A stretch of DNA of 13,664 nt from an uncultured Clostridia bacterium (GTDB taxonomy: Bacteria > Bacillota > Clostridia > TANB77 > CAG-508): NCBI GenBank assembly GCA_948530865.1, contig CAOTKV010000027.1, positions 1-13,664 on the forward strand, written 5' to 3'. Position numbers and translations under genes: made by a program. The notes under the pieces were generated by a model. The model saw only the letters and a list, made by a program, of their open reading frames with translations, did not search any database and was not told the origin of the DNA. Shown here in pieces: positions 1 to 7,463 of this stretch. Position 1 is the first letter of the stretch; each line of letters opens with the position of its first letter.

Positions 1-522
1 ATTTGAGCAAATTGTAAAAATTCCAAACAGCTTATTTTTAATTTTTTCATCTCGTGCCATATAATAAGCTGTATGATAATATTCCATACAATTGAGAATA
101 TAAATCTTTTTTCCTTTCACCCAAAATTCATGACTTTTCAGCTTGGACTTTAAAAATTCTTTTGGAGAAATGAAGGTAATTTTCCTTGCCATAGGTTCTG
201 CACCTGATGCATAGTCTTTGGCAAGTTCACGTTTTTCCCCATTTGCAAAAACAACTGTCGTGTTAATACCATTTTTGTAATAACTTCCTGCTACAATAAT
301 TCTTGATATCGATAATTCTTGATACTTTTTATCATATCTTTCCAGATAAGTCATTTCTGGAAATAAAGATATGTCTGGTTTGAACTTTTCTATAATACGA
401 AAAGCAGATTCCATTTGCATCAAAGTTTCTTCTGTCTCAATCAAATATTCATCTTGACTATTACAGTCTAAATTAACTTTGAGTTGAAACATGCATACCG
501 ACAAATAATCATTCATCCGCAT
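1..522 (-). CDS. Carbon-nitrogen hydrolase (nitrilase superfamily)-like protein, C-terminus beyond window
   Basis: This frame is open for 174 codons and runs off the left edge. Three conserved blocks in order suggest the nitrilase fold. FPEM carries a candidate catalytic Glu (E56). A stretch reading VAGSYYKNG..NT..VFANGE..ELAKDY carries a candidate Lys (K102). ILNCMEYY carries a candidate Cys (C145). It then continues into an IFTICSN strand. Family members hydrolyse or transfer amide or nitrile groups with a Glu-Lys-Cys triad; the substrate here is unknown. The ATG at 522 was chosen because GGAG ends 10 nt upstream; an in-frame ATG at 516 is the alternative. No signal peptide is visible, so it is probably cytoplasmic. 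It is divergent from a LysR regulator with interlocked promoters, so it may be that regulator's target. Its codons look slightly less AT-rich than its neighbours'. Nitrilase domains also occur in larger multidomain proteins, and the missing C-terminus prevents a finer call. Confidence 0.62.
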   Translation of the reverse strand, partial: MRMNDYLSVCMFQLKVNLDCNSQDEYLIETEETLMQMESAFRIIEKFKPDISLFPEMTYLERYDKKYQELSISRIIVAGSYYKNGINTTVVFANGEKRELAKDYASGAEPMARKITFISPKEFLKSKLKSHEFWVKGKKIYILNCMEYYHTAYYMARDEKIKNKLFGIFTICSN

Positions 523-550
523 TATTCATATACTCCTTTCTCTTTGATGA

Positions 551-579
551 TTGCATTATATAACCTTTCATGTTATAAT
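551..579 (+). promoter_or_regulatory. Promoter of the lysR-type gene, overlapping the opposing promoter
   Basis: On the plus strand, TTGCAT (551-556) and a perfect TATAAT (574-579) are separated by 17 bp, leaving a leader of about 38 nt before the ATG at 624. It occupies almost the same DNA as the minus-strand promoter at 555-583, so both promoters probably cannot be bound by polymerase at once. Confidence 0.6.
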
Positions 580-583
580 TCAA
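555..583 (-). promoter_or_regulatory. Promoter of the nitrilase-like gene
   Basis: On the minus strand, TTGAAT (583-578) and a perfect TATAAT (560-555) are separated by exactly 17 bp. This puts the transcription start about 25-30 nt before the ATG at 522. The spacer holds the dyad at 559-577. Confidence 0.65.
559..577. promoter_or_regulatory. Palindromic operator candidate shared by divergent promoters
   Basis: TATAAC, seven bases, then GTTATA form a perfect 6-bp dyad centred at 568. One arm overlaps the -10 of each opposing promoter, and the centre lies in both spacers. LysR-type regulators commonly bind short dyads of this kind next to their own gene. That this regulator binds here is inference. 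Confidence 0.5.
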
Positions 584-623
584 ATATATATTATTTATAG
601 TTATTATAATGTGAGGTTATGAT

Positions 624-1511
624 ATGGATATTAATTACGAATCTTATAAAATATTTTATACAGTAGCACTTTATGGAAGTATCACAAAAGCTGCTAATTT
701 CTTATACATCTCCCAGCCAGCTGTTACTAAGTCTTTACAAAAATTAGAAAATGAACTTGGAATTACATTGTTTAATAGGAGTCCTAAAGGTGTTACTTTA
801 ACTGAAAATGGAAAGATATTTTATAAGTTTATTAAAAATGGAGTTGAAAGTTTTACAAACGGAGAACATAAACTTACTTCATTAAAAAATTTGGAAACTG
901 GTACTATAAAAATTGGAGCTAGTAGTACAGTAACAAAGTATTTTTTAGTTGAATACATTGCCAAATTCCATAAAGAGTTTCCAAACATTGATATTTCTAT
1001 TACAAATGGATTAACACACAATTTAATATCAGATTTAAAAAAAGGAAGTCTTGATGTGTTAATTGTAAATCTTCCTATGAGCGAAGATGAAGATTTAGAA
1101 ATTACACCTTGCAGTAAATTACATGATGGGTTTGCTGGAAATTTAGAATATAAAGATCGAATAAAAAAACCAATATCACTTAAAGAACTTGTTTCAAACT
1201 TTCCAATTGTTACTCAAAAAGAACCTTCTAATACAAGAACTTTTTTAAATACTTTAATGATAACTCATAATGTAAACTTTCATCCAAAATTTGATATAGT
1301 TAGTTATGGATTAGTAAAAGAATTTGCAAAAATGGGACTTGGAATTGCTTATATTACAAAAGAATTTGCAAAAGATGAATTAAATAATAATCAGCTTTTT
1401 GAAATTCCAATAAAAGAAAAAATACCTGTAAGAGGTTTAGGAATTGTTTTACCCAAAAACATGATTACAAGCTTTGCAACAGAAAAATTTATTGAAATAA
1501 TTACAAATTAA
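624..1511 (+). CDS. LysR-type transcriptional regulator
   Basis: This 295-residue protein has the usual LysR family length. Residues 1-65 form the winged helix-turn-helix, with the typical pattern YKIFYTVALYGSITKAA, SQPAVTKSLQKLE and LGITLFNRS..GVTLTENG. A short linker helix follows. Residues from about 90 to 290 form a periplasmic-binding-protein-like effector domain, starting at GTIKIGASSTVTKYFL. Such proteins act as tetramers in the cytoplasm and switch target promoters on binding a small effector; the effector cannot be named here. The start has GAGG seven bases upstream. The gene is divergent from the nitrilase-like gene and probably controls it and itself through the dyad at 559-577. 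The next gene downstream is convergent and separated by a hairpin, so lysR appears to be transcribed alone. Confidence 0.93.
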   Translation: MDINYESYKIFYTVALYGSITKAANFLYISQPAVTKSLQKLENELGITLFNRSPKGVTLTENGKIFYKFIKNGVESFTNGEHKLTSLKNLETGTIKIGASSTVTKYFLVEYIAKFHKEFPNIDISITNGLTHNLISDLKKGSLDVLIVNLPMSEDEDLEITPCSKLHDGFAGNLEYKDRIKKPISLKELVSNFPIVTQKEPSNTRTFLNTLMITHNVNFHPKFDIVSYGLVKEFAKMGLGIAYITKEFAKDELNNNQLFEIPIKEKIPVRGLGIVLPKNMITSFATEKFIEIITN

Positions 1512-1555
1512 AGACATAAATAAAATTGGGAAAATTTTCCATTTATTTATGTCTT
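1511..1555. terminator. Bidirectional hairpin between convergent genes
   Basis: AAGACATAAATAAA (1511-1524) pairs perfectly with TTTATTTATGTCTT (1542-1555). The inner palindrome GGAAAATTTTCC (1529-1540) extends the fold. It overlaps the lysR stop codon and lies just past the stop of the permease on the other strand. Neither side has a long T run, so efficiency may be modest. Position and symmetry argue for a shared terminator or 3'-end stabiliser. Confidence 0.65.
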
Positions 1556-1563
1556 AAAATTGA

Positions 1564-2820
1564 TTATTCACTTCTTAATGCATCAATCGGATTTAGTTTT
1601 GATGCCTTCATTGCTGGTATTATTCCAAAAATAATACCTATTACCATAGAAAATACAACAGATATTATTGTTGCTGGTATGCTAATTGAAACTGGAATCA
1701 TTGATATTTTTGAAAGTACTTCTGCTATTATAATTCCTATAATAACTCCTAGAATTCCTCCTATACTTGTAAGTACTGCTGCTTCTGTTAAAAATTGCCA
1801 TAATACACGTTTTCTTTTGGCTCCAATTGCTCTTTTTAAACCAATTTCTTTTGTTCTTTCAGTTACAGATACAAGCATTATGTTCATAACACCTATACCA
1901 CCAACAACAAGTGAAATACTTGCTATCATTATTAATTGGTTATTTGTTGAAGAACCTAGCTCTTGCAATTGTTTTGCTTGTTTTAATAAATCATCATTTT
2001 TATAACTTATTTGATTATTTTCATCTTGATTAACAATTCTATTAGATAAAATTTCTGATGTCTTCTTTCCAGCTTTTGCCATATTATCTGTATTTGTAGC
2101 TTTTACGACAATATTTTCTGGTTCATCAAAATTGTATAATATTGGCCAATTTGAAATTGGTACAAATATTTCTCCATTTGATTCTTCCATATATGTCATA
2201 TAATCTGATATACTATTGATTACTGGTTTAAATTTTATGTTTTTGTCTGCTACACCAATTACAATATATGGCTCATTATTTATTTCAATTGTTTTTCCAA
2301 TTGGAATTTCACTTTCAAATAAAGACTTTGAAGCTATTGAATCTAGTATTGCTACTTTTTTATAAGTCTTATAATCATCTTCTGTAAAATTTCTTCCATA
2401 TTGTATATAGTAATTATATACATCAAAATATTCTTTATCAATTCCAAGTAGTGCTCCTGAATAAGATGTATTTTGATAGAAAATACTTTCAGAATATCTT
2501 CTAGAATTATATATTGAAGCATTTGCTACTTCTTCTAAATCTAGTATTTGTTTTTTTACATCATCTGTTATTGTAGGAATTCCATCAGGAACTGGATTGT
2601 ATGTAAATTCTAATTGCATATCACCTTGATATAATTCTATTTTTACTGCATCTGTTCCTGAACCTATTAAATTTTGCTTTATTTGCTCATTTGTTCCTTG
2701 GATAGTTGAAACAATTGTCATAATTGCAGCTATACCAATAATAATACCCAACATTGTAAGAAATGAACGTAATTTATGTCCCCATATTCCTTGAAAAGCA
2801 AGCATTATATTTTCAATCAA
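1564..2820 (-). CDS. MacB-type ABC transporter permease (exporter 1)
   Basis: This 418-residue protein has the standard four-helix MacB/YknZ layout. A first membrane helix at about 20-40 sits within the family signature RSFLTMLGIIIGI. A MacB_PCD-like extracytoplasmic domain spans about 45-285. The C-terminal FtsX domain (about 290-415) has three helices, the coupling segment TKEIGLKRAIGA and the ending NPIDALR. In this family the permease dimer with its ATPase works as a mechanotransmission pump that drives an adaptor-bound substrate outward. The start is TTG at 2820: GAGGTG lies 7 bases upstream and the N-terminus then matches homologues, while the next ATG would remove five residues. It is the last gene of the operon, 17 nt after the second adaptor. 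In B. subtilis the related YknWXYZ set gives resistance to a killing peptide; the substrate here is unknown. Confidence 0.92.
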   Translation of the reverse strand: MIENIMLAFQGIWGHKLRSFLTMLGIIIGIAAIMTIVSTIQGTNEQIKQNLIGSGTDAVKIELYQGDMQLEFTYNPVPDGIPTITDDVKKQILDLEEVANASIYNSRRYSESIFYQNTSYSGALLGIDKEYFDVYNYYIQYGRNFTEDDYKTYKKVAILDSIASKSLFESEIPIGKTIEINNEPYIVIGVADKNIKFKPVINSISDYMTYMEESNGEIFVPISNWPILYNFDEPENIVVKATNTDNMAKAGKKTSEILSNRIVNQDENNQISYKNDDLLKQAKQLQELGSSTNNQLIMIASISLVVGGIGVMNIMLVSVTERTKEIGLKRAIGAKRKRVLWQFLTEAAVLTSIGGILGVIIGIIIAEVLSKISMIPVSISIPATIISVVFSMVIGIIFGIIPAMKASKLNPIDALRSE

Positions 2821-2827
2821 TTTTATT

Positions 2828-2833
2828 CACCTC
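2828..2833 (-). promoter_or_regulatory. Ribosome binding site supporting a TTG start
   Basis: GAGGTG on the minus strand ends 7 bases before the TTG at 2820. No ATG or GTG lies at a suitable distance in frame, so this site decides the start of the exporter 1 permease. Confidence 0.65.
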
Positions 2834-2837
2834 AATT

Positions 2838-4451
2838 CTACATTCCACTGTATAATTCTTCAAGAGAACCTTCTACTACTGGAGTTCCTTCCTTAATATT
2901 TTTTCCATAAGGGAATGCTATTCTATCATCCATTGTAATTCCACCACGGACTTCTAACATACCATGCATATTTTTTCCAATGTTTAATTCTCTTTTTTCT
3001 AATTTGTCTCCTTCACCTGCGATATACACATAATTTTTTCCATTTTCTGAAAGAATAAATGCAGATGTTACATAAAAAGAATTTGTTTTTTCCTCTTCGA
3101 AAATAAATTCTAATGAAGCATATTCTCCTTCTTTAAAATTAACACTATCATTAAGTTTTACAGTGTATGGATAATATGAAACATTGTTATTTCCCATTCC
3201 ATTATAGTAATTTCCTGTTAAAGGAATATCTGATATTTTTTCAATTGTGCCTTCATTTGAATTACCACTTTCGTATGATTGAACATTAACCTTTTGTCCT
3301 ACTTTAACCTTGTTCAAATCAAACTCTCCAACTCTACCTTGTACATAATAACCCCCACCACTTGATACAACAATAATTGGTTTAGTTTTTGTAGTTTCAT
3401 CTTCTGGATTTAAAGCAGTTTTTACAATTCCATCTATCTTACTATAAACAGTAGTATTTTTAGCTTCTTCTTGTAATTTTTTCATTTCGCTTTTTGCAAC
3501 TTTGATATTTAAAACAATATCATTTATTTCATTTTCTTTTTCAATACTCATTTGTTTTAATTCTGCTACTGTATATATAGGTCCAACCTCTGGAATTTCT
3601 GGTATGACTGGTTCTACTGGTTCATTTGCGCTTTGGTCATTTGGATATAATGGATCGTTTTCATCTCCAGTCCATGCTCCTAATATTGAAAAACTATAAT
3701 TATCATCTTTTTTAGTAAATTTAATCTTTGAACTGCTTATTAGATTACCAGTCATGCTATTATCTTCTCTAATCATGAATAAAGCAACAGCTTCTGTTTT
3801 TCCAGTTCCTGCTCTTTCAATTACAGCTTTCATAAACTCTTGATTATATTCTTTATTTTCTTCCCAAATAAACATGTAAGGCTTATCTTGAGTTCCTTCA
3901 CCTGTAAGTGGCGCTGGTTTCATTTCATTTTCAGCTGATACAACTGGTGTAGGAGGAGTTATATTGGGTACTGTATCATGAAACTTAGGCTTTTCTTCTG
4001 GAAGTTGTTCTTCTTCTGGTAATGAACCATATATAGGTTCTCCTGGTTTATAAGTTTGAATTTTAGCTAATTCTTTTTGAGCTTTATCTAATTCTAATTC
4101 TTGCTTTTTTATTTCGATTTGTTTTCTTTCTAGTTCTAAATTTGAAAGAGTTGTATTATATTTTAAAAGTGGCTGTCCTACTTTAACATTTTGACCTTCT
4201 TTAACTAAAACTTTTTCTACTTTTTGAGTAGAACTTAAATATACAGACTGCATTTTATCTTCTTTTATCATACCTTGTGAAGTTGAATTATTTTCCCAAT
4301 AATTCTCATTTCCAACATCTCTTACTGAATAAACTGGTACTTCTGTTTTTTTACTTGTAGCAAAGAAAACAATTATTCCTGCAATTATAGCAATTATAAT
4401 AGCTACTATGATTACAATTTTAAGTATTTTTCTACCTTTTAACTTAGCCAT
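2838..4451 (-). CDS. HlyD/MacA-family adaptor with a large insert in its coiled coil (exporter 1, second adaptor)
   Basis: This 537-residue protein has one N-terminal membrane anchor (about 9-30) after a basic start. A biotinyl-lipoyl half-motif lies at about 68-100 (VEKVLVKEGQNVKVGQPLLKY). A first helix at 103-132 is rich in E, K, Q and L. A region of about 160 residues (133-293) follows, then a returning helix (294-332) and the second lipoyl half, YSKIDGIVKTALNPED. Beta-barrel and membrane-proximal domains (about 365-530) complete it. The insert begins and ends with Pro/Glu-rich linkers and contains a putative compact domain at about 182-262. MacA-type adaptors normally have a plain helical hairpin there, whose tip meets TolC in Gram-negatives. 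The ATG directly follows the ATPase stop codon TAG with no gap, and its ribosome site lies inside the ATPase gene. That implies coupled translation and partnership in one complex. Confidence 0.88.
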   Translation of the reverse strand: MAKLKGRKILKIVIIVAIIIAIIAGIIVFFATSKKTEVPVYSVRDVGNENYWENNSTSQGMIKEDKMQSVYLSSTQKVEKVLVKEGQNVKVGQPLLKYNTTLSNLELERKQIEIKKQELELDKAQKELAKIQTYKPGEPIYGSLPEEEQLPEEKPKFHDTVPNITPPTPVVSAENEMKPAPLTGEGTQDKPYMFIWEENKEYNQEFMKAVIERAGTGKTEAVALFMIREDNSMTGNLISSSKIKFTKKDDNYSFSILGAWTGDENDPLYPNDQSANEPVEPVIPEIPEVGPIYTVAELKQMSIEKENEINDIVLNIKVAKSEMKKLQEEAKNTTVYSKIDGIVKTALNPEDETTKTKPIIVVSSGGGYYVQGRVGEFDLNKVKVGQKVNVQSYESGNSNEGTIEKISDIPLTGNYYNGMGNNNVSYYPYTVKLNDSVNFKEGEYASLEFIFEEEKTNSFYVTSAFILSENGKNYVYIAGEGDKLEKRELNIGKNMHGMLEVRGGITMDDRIAFPYGKNIKEGTPVVEGSLEELYSGM

Positions 4452-5123
4452 CTATTTTTCCTTTCTAAGCATTCCATCTCTTATATAATAAATCTTATTT
4501 GCATGTTCTGCGATTTCTTGCTCATGAGTTATCATAATTATTGTTGCACCTTCATCATTTAGTTTTTTAAATAATTCCATAACTTGCTCTCCTGATTTTG
4601 TATCAAGAGCTCCAGTTGGTTCATCTGCTAAAAGTAATATAGGATTTCCTGCAATTGCTCTAGCAATCGCCACACGTTGGCATTGACCACCAGATAATTG
4701 ATTTGGCATAAACTTTTTTCTTTCGCCAAGTCCAACTTTTTCTAATGCTTCTGATGCAAGTTTCATTCTCTCTTCTTTTTCGTAACCTCTATATAGAAGT
4801 GGTAATGCAACATTTTCCATTGCATTCAGTTTAGGTAATAAATGAAATTGTTGAAAAACAAATCCTATTTTTTCATTTCTTATCTCTGACATTTTATCAT
4901 CATTAACTTTCGAAACATCTTGTTCTTCTAACAAATATTCTCCAGATGTTTGTATATCTAAACATCCAATTATATTCATTAATGTCGTTTTTCCTGAACC
5001 AGAAGGTCCCATTATAGCTATATATTCTCCTTTATCAACAGAAAGATTTATATCTTTTAATACATTTACTGTCATTTTTTCTTGAACATAATCTTTATTG
5101 ACATTTTTAATATCTACAATCAT
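4452..5123 (-). CDS. MacB/LolD-type ABC transporter ATP-binding protein (exporter 1)
   Basis: This 223-residue cytoplasmic ATPase is complete. Walker A GPSGSGKTT is at about 39-47, and the Q-loop VFQQFHLLP is at 89-97. The ABC signature LSGGQ is at 143-147. Walker B LLLADEPTG at 163-171 has catalytic Glu 168, and the switch His is H200 (MITHE). The Q-loop plus the conserved FHLLPKLNAMENVALPL stretch place it in the MacB/LolD/FtsE group that pairs with FtsX-type permeases. The residue after LSGGQ is Cys where most relatives have Gln; this is outside the catalytic core and probably harmless. The start ATG has GAGGA 7 bases upstream. It lies 21 nt after the first adaptor and directly abuts the second. 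It should energise the permease at 1564-2820. Confidence 0.95.
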   Translation of the reverse strand: MIVDIKNVNKDYVQEKMTVNVLKDINLSVDKGEYIAIMGPSGSGKTTLMNIIGCLDIQTSGEYLLEEQDVSKVNDDKMSEIRNEKIGFVFQQFHLLPKLNAMENVALPLLYRGYEKEERMKLASEALEKVGLGERKKFMPNQLSGGQCQRVAIARAIAGNPILLLADEPTGALDTKSGEQVMELFKKLNDEGATIIMITHEQEIAEHANKIYYIRDGMLRKEK

Positions 5124-5144
5124 TATTATTCCTCACTTTTAATA

Positions 5145-6518
5145 TTATTGAATAGCATCTGATGATGTTTGTGGTAAAATTTCTGGCACAGCAGTTCCTT
5201 CCTCTGGAGTAACTGTTCCATCTTGAACTACTGGATTGTTTAAATCAACATTTTCTTCTACCATCATATTGTCAGTTGTCATATCTATATTTACTGGAAC
5301 ATCTAATGTATCAAATTTATTTACCTCTAATCCTTCTGCTAGACCTTCTTGTGGAATTGCAATATAATCTTCGTTTGTTAAGCCTTCTAATATTTGATAT
5401 TCGCCACTTTCTTCATTTCTATCCCCAACTTTAATTTTTCTTTTCTCTAACTTATCTTTCTTATTAGATGTCCAAACAAAATATTCACCGTTTTCTTCTG
5501 TTATAAAATAATTTGAAAGCCACATTCCTTCTTTTTTTTCTGTTTGACCAATATTTTTCTCTATATAAACATGTTGACCCATCATAAGACCATCCATAGA
5601 ATCTAATGTTATATAAAAGGGATATTTAGAAGATTTATTTGAACCATCATCTCCCATAACCATATATCCATATCCATCAGAATTCTTTTCAGGATTTGAT
5701 GTATCTATACTTTCAATTGTTCCTGTCCAAGTTATATTTTCATCCACTCTTGAATGGATAATAACTTTCTCGCCTACACTAATAGAAAACATATTTTGTT
5801 CATTAATTATTCCTTTAATTCTATATTGTCCTGTTTGCATGATTGACATATATGAATTATCTTGTGTATCTCCCATTCCCATATCGTTTGTGTCTGAATG
5901 TTCTGAATCATTAATACTTTGAACAATTCCATCAATTTCTGATTTTATAACTGTATTTTGTAAAGATTTTCTTAATCTTTTTATTTCATTATTTTTTGCA
6001 GTTATATTATATTGTGTTTGTTTAATTTCATTTTCTTGGGTTTGAATCTCTAAATTATATGAAGTATGGTCTCCGCCTGGATTTTCTGCTTTAGCAGCAT
6101 TGATAGACTCAATTTGTTTCTGTGCATTTGCAATAGCATTTTGCAATTTTTCAACTTCTAATGTTTCTTGATCAATTTTTGCACTTACTTCGTCCGTATC
6201 ATATTCAAAAAGCTTATCTCCTGCTTTTACAGCTTGCCCTACTTCTACATATACTTTTTTTACTGTTCTATTTTCTTCTTTTTGTAATTTAATAGTTTTT
6301 TGTGAAACTACTACTCCTGAAAATCTATTTTGAGAATTATCTGCGCTTCCTGTAAGTATTGAAACTAATTGAACTGCAATTTTATTTTCATCATTTTCAG
6401 TATTTCTATTTACTTTTTTAAACACAAATAATCCAATAGTAATAATAACTACTAATATAATAAAAATTATTAAAAATTTTTTCTTCTTATTTTTTTCTTT
6501 TTTTATACCTCTTGCCAT
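5145..6518 (-). CDS. HlyD/MacA-family membrane fusion protein (exporter 1, first adaptor)
   Basis: This 457-residue protein begins with a very basic stretch (MARGIKKEKNKKKK) and a single membrane helix at 14-33, so the bulk faces outside. The first lipoyl half is at about 66-105 (VKKVYVEVGQAVKAGDKLFEYD). A helical hairpin spans about 110-190, interrupted by a short Gly/Pro turn near 146-150. The second lipoyl half is at 190-205 (IKSEIDGIVQSI). A beta-barrel region (about 228-325) and a membrane-proximal region (330-400) follow. The last 55 residues or so (402-457) are acidic and low in complexity, unlike typical MacA. The start has AAGGGG 10 bases upstream. As the first gene after a promoter it heads the operon. 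It belongs to the same family as the 537-residue adaptor but is clearly diverged, so the complex may contain both. Confidence 0.9.
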   Translation of the reverse strand: MARGIKKEKNKKKKFLIIFIILVVIITIGLFVFKKVNRNTENDENKIAVQLVSILTGSADNSQNRFSGVVVSQKTIKLQKEENRTVKKVYVEVGQAVKAGDKLFEYDTDEVSAKIDQETLEVEKLQNAIANAQKQIESINAAKAENPGGDHTSYNLEIQTQENEIKQTQYNITAKNNEIKRLRKSLQNTVIKSEIDGIVQSINDSEHSDTNDMGMGDTQDNSYMSIMQTGQYRIKGIINEQNMFSISVGEKVIIHSRVDENITWTGTIESIDTSNPEKNSDGYGYMVMGDDGSNKSSKYPFYITLDSMDGLMMGQHVYIEKNIGQTEKKEGMWLSNYFITEENGEYFVWTSNKKDKLEKRKIKVGDRNEESGEYQILEGLTNEDYIAIPQEGLAEGLEVNKFDTLDVPVNIDMTTDNMMVEENVDLNNPVVQDGTVTPEEGTAVPEILPQTSSDAIQ

Positions 6519-6563
6519 AACACATTTTCCCCTTACATTATAAATACATTATTTTACTATATT

Positions 6564-6592
6564 ATCATACCACTATAAAAAACATATAACAA
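6564..6592 (-). promoter_or_regulatory. Promoter of exporter operon 1
   Basis: On the minus strand, TTGTTA (6592-6587) and TATGAT (6569-6564) are 17 bp apart, with a TGG just before the -10 (extended -10). This places the start of transcription about 40 nt before the adaptor ATG at 6518. A terminator hairpin lies just upstream, so the operon appears to be an independent unit. Confidence 0.6.
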
Positions 6593-6626
6593 TAGAATTT
6601 TTTTATCTTAATAATTTTTTATTATT

Positions 6627-6653
6627 AAATCCCAGAAAACTTTTCTGGGATTT
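6627..6653 (-). terminator. Hairpin terminator after the Xre/DUF4097 pair
   Basis: AAATCCCAGAAAA (6627-6639) and TTTTCTGGGATTT (6641-6653) form a perfect 13-bp stem starting 9 nt after the stop of the DUF4097-like gene. The T run on the minus strand is short (TTTAATAAT), so termination may be incomplete. Confidence 0.65.
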
Positions 6654-6662
6654 GCAAATATT

Positions 6663-7463
6663 TTAATTATTAACTTTTATATCTCCACAACTATTTGAAA
6701 TAGTTAATGTTATTTCTGAATGTCTATTATTGTTTTCTATTTTTTCCTCTCCTAAATCTGTTTTAGAATCAATAAAAATATCATTTGTTTGTTCTATTTT
6801 AATATTACCTAAGTCATTTTTTATTTTTGAATTTTCATTTATTTGAAGATTTTCTATTTTTACATCTCCACAACTTAAATCTATGTTACATTTATTTGAT
6901 ATAGAATTTATTTTCACATCTCCATATGAAGATTTTATTGTAGCATTCCTAACTGTCTGTATATCTATATCACCACAATCTTGATCTAAATCTACTAAAG
7001 TATTTTCAAAATTTCCGATTTCAATATCTCCATAATCACTTTTTACTTTTATTTCCTTTATAACTTCTTTTGGAGCATAAATAACTATATCATTTGTAGA
7101 AAATCCAAAATTTATAAATTTATTGCTCATTCCTCGAATCTCATATTTTAAAATTCTATCCTTATTTGAAAAACTTATGTCTTTCAAACTCTTATCACTT
7201 TTTCCATATATAGTTACTTTAATATTATTTTCTGAAGTTTCAAGAATTTTAATATCTCCACAATCTGATATTATATCAATTTTCTCTATATGTTCTGGTT
7301 CATAAGTTTGCTCTAATATTACTTTTTTAGCAATTACTTTACTATTCATAAATAAAGGAAGTTCCTTTCCAGATATACCAAATATTAAAAATATTGTTAA
7401 TAATATAGCTATTATTGATAAAAGTGTAATTAATGTTATTATTAAAGTTTTATTTTTCATCAT
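6663..7463 (-). CDS. Membrane-anchored DUF4097-like beta-repeat protein
   Basis: This 266-residue protein has one N-terminal membrane helix (about 8-31). The rest is predicted extracytoplasmic and built of short beta strands. The motif x[C/Y/L]GDIxI recurs at residues 66, 142, 161, 178, 196, 216, 235 and 257, with 17-22 residues between the later copies. This is the pattern of the DUF4097/GDI-repeat family, expected to form a right-handed beta solenoid. Function in this family is poorly known; members often sit next to small membrane regulators and are linked to envelope stress by context only. Two ATGs in tandem follow AAAGGAGG by 6 bases; the first is used here. The gene overlaps the end of the Xre-type gene by 14 nt, so translation is probably coupled and the two proteins probably act together. 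Confidence 0.82.
   Translation of the reverse strand: MMKNKTLIITLITLLSIIAILLTIFLIFGISGKELPLFMNSKVIAKKVILEQTYEPEHIEKIDIISDCGDIKILETSENNIKVTIYGKSDKSLKDISFSNKDRILKYEIRGMSNKFINFGFSTNDIVIYAPKEVIKEIKVKSDYGDIEIGNFENTLVDLDQDCGDIDIQTVRNATIKSSYGDVKINSISNKCNIDLSCGDVKIENLQINENSKIKNDLGNIKIEQTNDIFIDSKTDLGEEKIENNNRHSEITLTISNSCGDIKVNN

Noticed and set aside
605..610. TATAAT just before lysR as its -10
   Set aside because: It is only 14 bases from the ATG, abuts the ribosome site and would leave almost no leader; the promoter at 551-579 fits better.
1526..2005. A 159-codon open frame on the plus strand antisense to the permease
   Set aside because: It lies wholly over the well-supported FtsX domain, starts in the terminator hairpin, has no ribosome site and looks like the complement of hydrophobic codons.
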